Shown here: one piece after another, positions 51,386 through 59,101 of the stretch
Layout: each line of letters begins with the position of its first letter
How positions within the stretch are numbered: the first letter of the stretch is position 1
NCBI RefSeq assembly: GCF_010119385.1
Contig: NZ_VFIE01000020.1
Location: forward strand, 60,939 to 124,938
DNA length: 64,000 bases
Source: Nesterenkonia haasae
GTDB taxonomy: Bacteria; Actinomycetota; Actinomycetes; Actinomycetales; Micrococcaceae
Reading direction: 5' to 3'
Translations under genes and position numbers: made by a program
The notes under the pieces: model-generated
Seen by the model: only the letters and a program-made list of their open reading frames with translations
The model's database searches: none
What the model was told of the DNA's origin: nothing

Positions 51386-52294
51386 CTAGCTGTGAGCGAC
51401 GGCATCTTCTGGGCGGAACCCCTTCTTGGCCAGTTGAATCTGCTCGTACACGTGGTGTCGGAGTTCAGAGAAACGCTGGGACGACCTGGTCTCCAGCTGG
51501 TCCCGCTCATCGGGAAGATCCACCAGCACATCTTCCTGAACTATCGTCGGCGATGAGGACAGGATGATGACCCGCTCACCCAGATACACTGATTCGTCAA
51601 TGTCATGGGTGACGAAGAGGATCGAAACCCCAAGCTTCTGCCATACGCCACGCACTAGGTCTTCGAGGTCGGCCCGGGTCTGGGCGTCCACGGCGGCGAA
51701 TGGCTCGTCCATGAGCAGCACCTCGGGCTGATAGGCGACTGCTCGCGCGATAGCGACGCGCTGCTGCATTCCTCCAGAGAGCTGCCATGGGTACGACTTG
51801 GGCACGTGCGAAAGTCCCACGGCATCGAGTGCCTCCTCGACCAGATGGTGACGCTTGGACTTGTCCATGCCCTGATTTTTCAGGGGGAGCTCCACATTCT
51901 CTGCCACACGCAACCAAGGGAACAGAGAACGGCCGTATTCCTGAAACACCACAGCCATGGACTTCGGCGGGCCGGTGACCTGCTGCCCGTGCAGGGTAAC
52001 CTCGCCAGCGGTGGGCTCCATCAAGCCGGCGATACATTTGAGCAGCGTGGTCTTCCCGGATCCGGATGGGCCCACCAGGCAGGCCAGCTGGCCCTTGGGG
52101 AGGTCGAAAGTGACGTTCCTGATCGCCTCCATGTCACCAGCGTCGGTGTGGTAGATCTTCTTCAGATTCTGCACAGAGAGCATCGGTTGCTCATCGGGAA
52201 TAGTCTTTCCCACCGGGATGCGTCCATCTGGTGTCTCATCAACTCTGGACTGGCTGACGACGGGGTTCGTGGGGTGTTTGTGTTCGGATGTCAT
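51386..52294 (-). CDS. ABC transporter ATPase, NitT/TauT (SsuB/TauB) family
   Basis: The 302-residue ATPase has Walker A GPSGSGKTT, the Q-loop VFQEYGRSLFPW, the signature LSGGMQQRVAIARA, Walker B VLLMDEPFAAVD and the switch histidine in LFVTHDIDESVYL. A 40-residue N-terminal extension precedes the core. It is the third gene of the permease-permease-ATPase operon, 39 bp after the second permease gene. It energises uptake with the two permeases and very probably the lipoprotein at 45911. Confidence 0.95.
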   Translation of the reverse strand: MTSEHKHPTNPVVSQSRVDETPDGRIPVGKTIPDEQPMLSVQNLKKIYHTDAGDMEAIRNVTFDLPKGQLACLVGPSGSGKTTLLKCIAGLMEPTAGEVTLHGQQVTGPPKSMAVVFQEYGRSLFPWLRVAENVELPLKNQGMDKSKRHHLVEEALDAVGLSHVPKSYPWQLSGGMQQRVAIARAVAYQPEVLLMDEPFAAVDAQTRADLEDLVRGVWQKLGVSILFVTHDIDESVYLGERVIILSSSPTIVQEDVLVDLPDERDQLETRSSQRFSELRHHVYEQIQLAKKGFRPEDAVAHS

Positions 52295-52314
52295 CTCCGA
52301 ATCCCTTCTCTCAA

Positions 52315-52330
52315 TATGAAACGTGTCATG
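52315..52330. promoter_or_regulatory. Weak copy of the cluster palindrome before the ATPase gene
   Basis: TATGA-AACGTG-TCATG resembles the 47515 site (10 of 16 positions) and lies in the short gap between permease and ATPase genes. Functional meaning is doubtful. Confidence 0.25.
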
Positions 52331-52333
52331 TGC

Positions 52334-53107
52334 TCAGGCGGACTGTTCGATCTCACGCAGTCCGTGGTACCAACCCAGAATCCAGCGTTCGGCAAGCTGG
52401 AAGATGAAGGACATCAGCACCCCGATGAATCCCAAGAGGGCTATGCCTGACCACATCTCTGGGATGGCGAAAGAACGCTGGAACTGCACGATGGCGAATC
52501 CCAGGCCTTCGGTGGATGCGAACATCTCGGAGATCACCATGAGGATGAGTGCGATAGACAGGGACTGCCGGATGCCCGCCATGATCTGCGGCATCGCCGA
52601 GGGCAGGATCAGGTAGCGCACAGTGTTAACCCTGTTCATCCCGTATGTGCGACTGGTGTCGGCCAGCACCTCGTCCATTGAACGCACACCTTCAATGGTG
52701 TTGAGCAGGATCGGCCACACTGCACCGAGCACGATGACCGAGACCTTCATGTCGTCACCAACGCCGACCAGCAGCATGAGAACCGGGATCAGGACGGTGG
52801 GAGGGATCGCGCGGAAGAACTCCAGAGTGGGTTCCAGCAGGGCCCGCAACCAGCGGAAGGAGCCGATCAGCAGACCTCCAACTATGCCCACCACGATCGA
52901 CAACGCGATCCCAACGATCAGTCGTCCCAATGAAGGGAAGACATCGCCGAGGAAGCGGTCGGCGGTCCAGGTGTTGATGAAGGTTTCAACGAGTTGCTGG
53001 GGAGTAGGGATGAAGAAGTTCGGTTCGCCGAGCGTGCTAATGAACCAAATGAACAGCAGAATTAGCGGAAGAGCCACTATATGCAGGGCACTGCGAATAT
53101 ATTTCAT
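52334..53107 (-). CDS. ABC transporter permease, NitT/TauT (SsuC-like) family
   Basis: The 257-residue membrane protein has about six helices beginning ALHIVALPLILLFIWFIS. The EAA-like loop reads DTSRTYGMNRVNTVRYLILPSAMPQIMAGIRQSLSIALILMV, a typical position in SsuC/TauC proteins. Its ATG overlaps the stop of the first permease (ATGA). With the first permease it forms a heterodimeric channel, which is less usual in this family, where homodimers are common. Confidence 0.92.
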   Translation of the reverse strand: MKYIRSALHIVALPLILLFIWFISTLGEPNFFIPTPQQLVETFINTWTADRFLGDVFPSLGRLIVGIALSIVVGIVGGLLIGSFRWLRALLEPTLEFFRAIPPTVLIPVLMLLVGVGDDMKVSVIVLGAVWPILLNTIEGVRSMDEVLADTSRTYGMNRVNTVRYLILPSAMPQIMAGIRQSLSIALILMVISEMFASTEGLGFAIVQFQRSFAIPEMWSGIALLGFIGVLMSFIFQLAERWILGWYHGLREIEQSA

Positions 53108-54153
53108 GCCGCCACCTCCGTGCGGACCGATGAGTGCCAGGAGAGAACCTTGCGCTCAATCATTCTCATCACCAGGTTGATCAGGACCCCGAGCAGACCA
53201 GTTGCCAACACAAGTGCGTACATGGCCACGTAGTTACCTCCGGATTGCGCGCTGGCGATCTCCGCCCCCAACCCTGGAGTGCCAATCACCAGTTGGGCGG
53301 TGATCGCCAGAATCAGCGCCACAGCGGCCGCCAGGCGAACCCCGGTCATGAGGTAGGGCAAAGCGGTCGGGAAAATGACATAACGGATTCGAGCTACCGG
53401 CCCGAGCCCGTAGGAGCGAGCTGTGTTCATGGCGACTGCATCCACGTCCGCCACGCCGTAGAGCACCTGAATGAGTACCTGCCAGAAACACGCGTAGACG
53501 ATGAGCATCAGTGATGACTCAATATCAAAGCCAAAAAGCAAGACAGCGAGCGGGATCAGCGCCACCGAGGGGACCGGGCGAAGAAACTCGATCGTTGAGT
53601 TTGTGAAGCGCCGCAGGAATGGGGACGTGCCGATGATGAAGCCCAGCACGACGGCGAGGGCCACGGCGATGACCATGCCCAGTGCCCAAGCATGCATCGT
53701 GTCAAGGACCGCGATCCAGAATTGAGTGAGTCCGAAGTTGCTGATGAGACCACCGATGGCTTCTGAAGCCGGCGGCATGAAGCGCTCATTGACGAAACCG
53801 GTGCGGGGCACGATCTCCCAGGTCAGCAGCATTCCTAAGACTCCGGCGGCGCCAAGCAGTCGGGTACTCCAGCCGCGACGTCGCTGCCGTCGGGCCCGTC
53901 CCGGACCAGAGGTTGTTGCCCGTCCGGTCGCGCCGGTCTGCGCCACCGAGGACATTGGTGCTGCCGGGTCGGGGCGTGTGGCAACGTCCAAACCCGCAGA
54001 AGTTGAGCCACCTGCGTGGCGTCCGGGAACACCGCCGCGGTGATCCGACCTACCGGAGGACTCCCACCGGTGCAGGCGATGCGCCTCCTCCTCGCGAGTC
54101 TCAGGGGTTTTTCTCCGGGGTTCCGGCCCCGGGTTCACGCTTTCATCGGTCAT
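53104..54153 (-). CDS. ABC transporter permease, NitT/TauT family, long N-terminal extension
   Basis: The 349-residue protein starts at 54153 after AAGGGGG. About the first 95 residues are polar and disordered in appearance (many P, E, R, G, S, T). Membrane helices follow, starting LLGAAGVLGMLLTWEIVP. The EAA-like loop is NTARSYGLGPVARIRYVIFPTALPYLMTGVRLAAAVALILA. The extension is not part of the usual family. It is the first gene of the importer operon. Confidence 0.9.
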   Translation of the reverse strand: MTDESVNPGPEPRRKTPETREEEAHRLHRWESSGRSDHRGGVPGRHAGGSTSAGLDVATRPDPAAPMSSVAQTGATGRATTSGPGRARRQRRRGWSTRLLGAAGVLGMLLTWEIVPRTGFVNERFMPPASEAIGGLISNFGLTQFWIAVLDTMHAWALGMVIAVALAVVLGFIIGTSPFLRRFTNSTIEFLRPVPSVALIPLAVLLFGFDIESSLMLIVYACFWQVLIQVLYGVADVDAVAMNTARSYGLGPVARIRYVIFPTALPYLMTGVRLAAAVALILAITAQLVIGTPGLGAEIASAQSGGNYVAMYALVLATGLLGVLINLVMRMIERKVLSWHSSVRTEVAA

Positions 54154-54475
54154 TGACGACCCCCTTGTGCACGTTCTCGGACACCGCACGTCGGGACCGT
54201 CTGAACTGTGATTCGCAACACATGTGACTCAGCTTACGCGCAAATCACCTATCGTTCAATATTTCAATGGTTGCAATTATCAATGATGCATAGCTCTCAC
54301 GTGAGACTTCTCATCTGAACACTGACCAGGGCACCAGGGGCATCCGAAAACCATAAGAGGAAGCGCACCAGGCCCACGCACAGGTTTTACCTCGCCTTGT
54401 CAGATATACCTACCGCTTTGCGGCGTGGTAATCCCGGTAAGGCGAGGTAAAACCTGCGGAGAGGAGCCCGGCGGA
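54154..54475. other. Intergenic region with a large palindrome
   Basis: This 322-bp space lies between the permease start and the end of the monooxygenase gene. It contains an AT-rich part near 54240-54290 that should hold the importer promoter, and the long inverted repeat at 54381-54456. No gene is seen. Confidence 0.6.
54381..54456. repeat. 76-bp inverted-repeat element with perfect 18-bp arms
   Basis: CAGGTTTTACCTCGCCTT (54381-54398) is repeated in exact reverse complement at 54439-54456, enclosing 40 bp. The interior holds a smaller stem (CCGC-TTT-GCGG). It lies 20 bp after the stop of the monooxygenase operon. It could be a strong RNA structure that stops transcription or protects mRNA, or a small mobile palindromic element. 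There is no T tract. Confidence 0.8.
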
Positions 54476-56374
54476 CTATTTCCCGGGGCCGGTAAAGACT
54501 CCAGCGAAGAACTCAGCGAGCTCCTCGGTGGCCGTTAGCGGTAGGACATGTGCCACGTACTGGTCTGGGCGCACCACAACCACCGCGCCATCAGCGCTGA
54601 TGCCGCGTTCTGCAAAGATGCTCTCCTCGGGGTGCTGCCCGAAGACATTGTTGAGGTAGACCAGGCGGAACGGGCCGACCCTGGGTGTGAACACCGCAGG
54701 CTGAGCATCCATTTCGATCTCTTCATGACGCTGCTGGTAGACGACTTTGGTGTCGAATACTGCGTCGTCGTCCCCTCCCGGTGGGGTAAAACGGACTCTT
54801 GGTGAGTCGGCGGAAGTCTCGAACCACTGTGCCCAGTGACTTAGCTTCGACACGTCTCCCGGGCCTGGGGCGTCGGCGAAGACGTAAATCCGCCAACGAC
54901 CGTCTGCGGTGGCAAGATGCCCCAGGTGCAGAGGATTTCCGTCGCAGACTCTAGAAACCCGGGCAGACTTGAACCGTTTGCCCACCGTGTAGCCGGATGC
55001 GACATCCTGATAACGGGCATCTCCGGTGATCATGGAGGGCTTGTATTCGGTCATAAAACCCGCGGGGAACTCGAAGGTCTTAACGTAGAAGTCTTCCAGC
55101 ACTGACGGGTCGTCCAACTCTTCAGGCTTCTTTGCCATCAGGGTAGACCATTCCTTGTCAAAGTCGATGAGGTTCTGAGCTACCTCCTGCCGCTCCTCCG
55201 AATAGGTGTCCAAGAGCGATTCAGCGCTCCGCCCTGTGAGCACCTGGCCGAGTTTCCACGCTAAATTGAACCCGTCCTGCATGGACACGTTCATCCCTTG
55301 CCCTGCTTTGGCGCTATGTGTGTGGCATGCATCGCCTGCTATAAAGACTCGCGGCGAGCGTTGGCCGATGAAGTCATCGGGGACGTCGTCGAACTTGTCA
55401 GTCACCCGGTGGCCGACTTCGTAGACGCTGTGCCAGGCCACATGTTTCACGTCGAGGGTATAGGGATGAAGAATGGTGTTCGCCTTAGCAATGACGTCAT
55501 CCAGGGTGGTCTGACGTATTCGGCCGGCGTCGTCTTCGGCGACCTCACCGAGGTCCACGTACATGCGGAAAAGGTGACCGCCCTCCCGAGGGATGAGCAG
55601 GATGTTTCCGCCAGAGCGCGACTGGATGGCGCATTTTCGCCTGATGTCTGGAAAATCCGTCACCGCAAGAGTGTCCATCACACCCCAGGCGTGCTTTGCA
55701 GTGTCTCCCTTAAGCGTCCTTCCGATGCTCCGCCGGACGCCACTGCGAGCCCCGTCGGCCCCCAATACGTATTTGGCCCGAACTGTGCGCTCTTGGCCGT
55801 CGCGTTCACCTGCCACATGGCGAACGCGTACTTGCACCGGATAGTCAGGGGCCTCGGTGACCTCGAGTCCCAGGAATTCGACGCCAAAGTCGGGTGTAAT
55901 CCGGGAGGGGGACCTCTCCATATACTCTGCAAAGTAATCCAGCACTCTGGCCTGGTTGACAATGAGGTGGGGGAATTCACTGACGCCGTGTTCGTCATCG
56001 AGGCGCCGCGCAGTTCGCATGATGTGATCGAGGTTTTCTGGGTTCGGCTTCCAGAACGCCATCTCCGAGATGCGGTAGGCCTCGTTGGTGATCTCGTCGG
56101 CGAAGCCGAAGGCCTGGAATGTTTCGACGCTACGCGCTTGGATGCCGTCGGCCTGGCCCACCTCCAGGCGTCCCGGTCGACGCTCAATGATCCGGGTATT
56201 AATCCCAGGGTACCGAGATAGCTGGGCAGCGGCGATCATACCGGCGGGCCCGGTACCGACAATGAGGACATCCATCGTGTCGGGCAGTTCCTCTGGCCGT
56301 TCTAGGCCGTTGCCCTCCGGGGCCAGGATCCTGGGGTCGCCCGTAACGTAACCATGGTGATGAAAATGCATCAT
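54476..56374 (-). CDS. FAD-dependent aromatic hydroxylase, 3-hydroxybenzoate 4-monooxygenase/phenol hydroxylase-like
   Basis: The 632-residue class A flavoprotein monooxygenase has the FAD-binding GxGxxG in VLIVGTGPAGMIAAAQL, the DG motif in VLGADGARSGVRRSIG, and the GD motif in FIAGDACHTHSAKAGQGMNVSMQDG. The long C-terminal thioredoxin-like domain (about 450-632) is typical of the MobA/PheA group. The start overlaps the aldolase stop (ATGA). It is the last gene of the homoprotocatechuate operon, so it may introduce the second hydroxyl that yields 3,4-dihydroxyphenylacetate or a related catechol. Most such operons use a two-component hydroxylase instead. Confidence 0.88.
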   Translation of the reverse strand: MMHFHHHGYVTGDPRILAPEGNGLERPEELPDTMDVLIVGTGPAGMIAAAQLSRYPGINTRIIERRPGRLEVGQADGIQARSVETFQAFGFADEITNEAYRISEMAFWKPNPENLDHIMRTARRLDDEHGVSEFPHLIVNQARVLDYFAEYMERSPSRITPDFGVEFLGLEVTEAPDYPVQVRVRHVAGERDGQERTVRAKYVLGADGARSGVRRSIGRTLKGDTAKHAWGVMDTLAVTDFPDIRRKCAIQSRSGGNILLIPREGGHLFRMYVDLGEVAEDDAGRIRQTTLDDVIAKANTILHPYTLDVKHVAWHSVYEVGHRVTDKFDDVPDDFIGQRSPRVFIAGDACHTHSAKAGQGMNVSMQDGFNLAWKLGQVLTGRSAESLLDTYSEERQEVAQNLIDFDKEWSTLMAKKPEELDDPSVLEDFYVKTFEFPAGFMTEYKPSMITGDARYQDVASGYTVGKRFKSARVSRVCDGNPLHLGHLATADGRWRIYVFADAPGPGDVSKLSHWAQWFETSADSPRVRFTPPGGDDDAVFDTKVVYQQRHEEIEMDAQPAVFTPRVGPFRLVYLNNVFGQHPEESIFAERGISADGAVVVVRPDQYVAHVLPLTATEELAEFFAGVFTGPGK

Positions 56375-57165
56375 GACCCCTTTCGAGATCCAGTCGGGAT
56401 GAAATCGGCCGCGAGAGTCTCTGAACCACGGGCCAGCAGAGCGACGTCAGCCCCGACGAGAACCCATGATGCTCCGGCGTCGACGTACTGGCGGGCAAGC
56501 GCCGGGTCGAAGGCGTTTACCCCTGCTGGTTTTCCGGCGGCGGAGATCGCAGAGAATGCATCTTTGACGCTGCCGACAACGTCGGGATGGTTTTGCTGTC
56601 CGATCAGCCCCATGGAAGCCGCCAGGTCGCTGGGTCCGCAAAATAAGCCGTCGATCCCCTCTACCGCAGCGATCTCGGCGGCGTGATTGATGCCCTCTAC
56701 AGTTTCGACCTGCACGAAGATCGAAACGTGTTCCGCGCCATTGGACAAGTAGTTCTCAACTCGGTTCCAACGCCCGGAGCGGGCGAGAGCACTGCCGATG
56801 CCGCGGATTCCGCGGGGTGGGTACTGGGCCATCGCCGCGATGCGCTCAGCCTGCTCAGCCGACGAAACCATAGGGACAAGGATGTTCTGCACCCCGAGAT
56901 CCAAGACTTGCTTAATCACTACCGGCTCGCCCGCGGGGACCCGCACCATCACTGAGGGCGGGTATCCGGAGACGGCGTGCAGTTGGGCGAGCACTGACTC
57001 TAGCCCGTTCGGGGCGTGTTCCATGTCGATCAGCAACCAGTCGAGACCGGCCCCAGCCATGATCTCGGCAGCCACCGGCGACCCGGAGCAGATCCACCCG
57101 CCGTAGAGCGTTCTCTGCGCCTGCGCGAGTTCCTGACCAAATGGGGGTTTCAGTTGAAGCGGCAT
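56371..57165 (-). CDS. hpaI: HpcH/HpaI-family aldolase (4-hydroxy-2-oxoheptanedioate aldolase)
   Basis: The 264-residue class II metal-dependent aldolase has LYGGWICSGSPVAAEIMAGAGLDWLLIDMEHAPNG, VMVRVPAGEPVVIKQVLDLGVQNILVPMV, YPPRGIRGIGSALARS, FVQVETVEGI with the metal-binding glutamate, and LFCGPSDLAASMG with Asp. It splits 4-hydroxy-2-oxoheptane-1,7-dioate to pyruvate and succinate semialdehyde. The ATG at 57165 overlaps the hydratase gene by 16 bases. Confidence 0.92.
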   Translation of the reverse strand: MPLQLKPPFGQELAQAQRTLYGGWICSGSPVAAEIMAGAGLDWLLIDMEHAPNGLESVLAQLHAVSGYPPSVMVRVPAGEPVVIKQVLDLGVQNILVPMVSSAEQAERIAAMAQYPPRGIRGIGSALARSGRWNRVENYLSNGAEHVSIFVQVETVEGINHAAEIAAVEGIDGLFCGPSDLAASMGLIGQQNHPDVVGSVKDAFSAISAAGKPAGVNAFDPALARQYVDAGASWVLVGADVALLARGSETLAADFIPTGSRKGS

Positions 57166-57935
57166 GTGACAGTTCCCATCGGTCCGTAGTCGCAGAGCAC
57201 GCTGTCGCCGGCCTCGACCCACATGGGGCGGGTGAAAGAACCGGCCAAGATCATCTCCCCCGGGGTAAGCGCGTCGCCGTGGGCAGCGAGCTTATTGGCC
57301 AACCAGGCCACCCCTGTGGCGGGGTGATTCAGTACGGCAGCCGCCACGCCGGACTCCTCGATCGTTTCGTTACGGTACAACAGCGCTGAGACCCAACGTA
57401 GGTCGACGTCGTGGGGCTTGACCGGGTTCCCGCCGTAGACCATGGCGCCCATGGCTGCGTTGTCACTTATGGTGTCCACGATCGTCCGGCCTTGCATATC
57501 TATGCGCGAAGAGAGGATCTCCAAGGCGGGAACCACGTAGGCGGTGGCATCCATAACGTCGAAGACGGTCACATCTGGGCCAGTGAGCGCCTTCCCAAGA
57601 ACGAACGCGAGCTCTACTTCGATCCGCACGTTGGAGAACATGCTGTGTTCGATCACAGAACCGTTTTCGTAGACCATATCGGCGAAGATTGCCCCGTAGT
57701 CAGGTTCGGTGATGCCCGTGGCAGCCTGCATGACCTTGGAGGTCAGACCGATCTTGCGGCCGACCGGACGGCGCCCGGACTCAATGCCGCGTCGGCGCCA
57801 CTGGTTCTGCACCGCATAGGAGTCCTCGATCGTCATGTCCGGATAGCGCCCTGTCAGCAATGGCACTGTGGTGCGGTCCTTCTCCGCCTGAGCCAACTCG
57901 TCAGCGATCGCAGTGATGGTGTCTGAAGAAAGCAT
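57150..57935 (-). CDS. hpaH: 2-oxohept-3-ene-1,7-dioate hydratase
   Basis: The 261-residue protein is of the FAH-related hydratase family (MhpD/HpaH): YAVQNQWRRRGIESGRRPVGRKIGLTSKVMQAATGITEPDYG, EVELAFVLGKALTGPDVTVFDVMDA with metal-ligand glutamates, GAMVYGGNPVKPHDVDLRWVSALLYRN, AWLANKLAAHGDALTPGEMILAGSFTRPM. It adds water to 2-oxohept-3-enedioate ahead of the aldolase. It lies 15 bp after hpaD. Confidence 0.92.
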   Translation of the reverse strand: MLSSDTITAIADELAQAEKDRTTVPLLTGRYPDMTIEDSYAVQNQWRRRGIESGRRPVGRKIGLTSKVMQAATGITEPDYGAIFADMVYENGSVIEHSMFSNVRIEVELAFVLGKALTGPDVTVFDVMDATAYVVPALEILSSRIDMQGRTIVDTISDNAAMGAMVYGGNPVKPHDVDLRWVSALLYRNETIEESGVAAAVLNHPATGVAWLANKLAAHGDALTPGEMILAGSFTRPMWVEAGDSVLCDYGPMGTVTCRFN

Positions 57936-57950
57936 GAGTCCCTAGATCCT

Positions 57951-59060
57951 CTACAGCTGGTTGCCGAGTTTGTATTCGCCCTTTTTCCATTCGGGCATGG
58001 AATCTTCATCATCCTTGCGGGTGTAGGAGAATCCGTCTGCCCCGATCGTGACGTCCATTTCGGAGTCATCGGTGCGCTCAGTTGTGGGCACGGGACGACC
58101 TTCAAGGTCCAACACAGTGGAAGCCTCGGTGTACCAGGAGGGCACTACGGGGTTGCCCCACCAGTCGCGGCGCTGGTTGTCGTGAACGTCCCAAGTGACC
58201 ACTGGATTGTCCGGGTCCCCGGTGTAGTAATCCTGTGTGTAGATTTCTATACGATGCCCGTCAGGGTCCCGGAGATAGAGGTAGAAGGCGTTGGACACAC
58301 CGTGCCGTCCTGGGCCGCGTTCGATGTGATCAGAGAGCCTCAGCGCACCGAGCTTGTCACATATGGCGAGGATGTTGTGTTTCTCATGAGTTGCGAAGGC
58401 AACATGGTGCATCCGTGGGCCGGCTCCCCCTGTCATAGCAGTGTCATGCACGGTGGACTTGCGGCGCATCCAGGCAGCGTAGGTTGTTCCCTCGTCGTCG
58501 CGGATATCTTCGGTGACCCGGAAACCCAGGTCTTCCATAAACCCCACGGCCTTGGGCACGTCAGGAGTGACCTGGTTGAAATGATCAAGACGGACCAGGG
58601 ATCCGGGAGTGTAGAGGTCATACCGCCAGGCCAGGCGATCCACGTGCTCCACATCGTGGAAGAACTCGTAGGGGAACCCTAGTGGGTCCTGGACTCGGAC
58701 GGAATCGCCAATGCCCTTGACGAAGCCTTCGGACTTTCTGACAACTGGGCAGCCGAGCTCTCGGTAAAAGGCCTCCGCCTTGTCCAGATCCTCAGGACTG
58801 CGGACCCGGTACGAGAACGCCGCCACGGCCGCCTCATCTCCCTGCCGCAAGACCAGGTTGTGGTGGATGAACTCTTCCATGGAGCGCAGGTATATGGCGT
58901 CGTCGTCTTCTGCTGTGACCACTAGATCCAGCACGTCTACGTAGAAGTCGCGTGAGCGCTTCAGGTCCGTGACGATCAGTTCCATATACGCGCACCGGAG
59001 TACGTCTGGTGCGGGTGACTGCGGGGTGGGGATACTGCCGGAGGGGGCGTATGTAGTCAT
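57951..59060 (-). CDS. hpaD: 3,4-dihydroxyphenylacetate 2,3-dioxygenase (homoprotocatechuate dioxygenase)
   Basis: The 369-residue type I extradiol dioxygenase consists of vicinal oxygen chelate modules. The metal triad is H160 (VRLDHFNQVTPDV), H219 (RMHHVAFATH) and E272 (HRIEIYTQDYYT). This is exactly five residues offset from the His155/His214/Glu267 triad of the Brevibacterium and Arthrobacter homoprotocatechuate dioxygenases. Those relatives use Fe(II) or Mn(II); the metal cannot be told from sequence. It cleaves the ring to 5-carboxymethyl-2-hydroxymuconate semialdehyde. Confidence 0.95.
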   Translation of the reverse strand: MTTYAPSGSIPTPQSPAPDVLRCAYMELIVTDLKRSRDFYVDVLDLVVTAEDDDAIYLRSMEEFIHHNLVLRQGDEAAVAAFSYRVRSPEDLDKAEAFYRELGCPVVRKSEGFVKGIGDSVRVQDPLGFPYEFFHDVEHVDRLAWRYDLYTPGSLVRLDHFNQVTPDVPKAVGFMEDLGFRVTEDIRDDEGTTYAAWMRRKSTVHDTAMTGGAGPRMHHVAFATHEKHNILAICDKLGALRLSDHIERGPGRHGVSNAFYLYLRDPDGHRIEIYTQDYYTGDPDNPVVTWDVHDNQRRDWWGNPVVPSWYTEASTVLDLEGRPVPTTERTDDSEMDVTIGADGFSYTRKDDEDSMPEWKKGEYKLGNQL

Positions 59061-59101
59061 ATCAGGCGTCCTTGCTCTGTTCTGAAGGCGAGTGGGTGGA
59101 A

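Noticed and set aside
55298-56221. 307-codon open frame antisense to the flavin monooxygenase gene
   Set aside because: The FAD-binding motifs on the minus strand are decisive; the plus-strand product is not protein-like.
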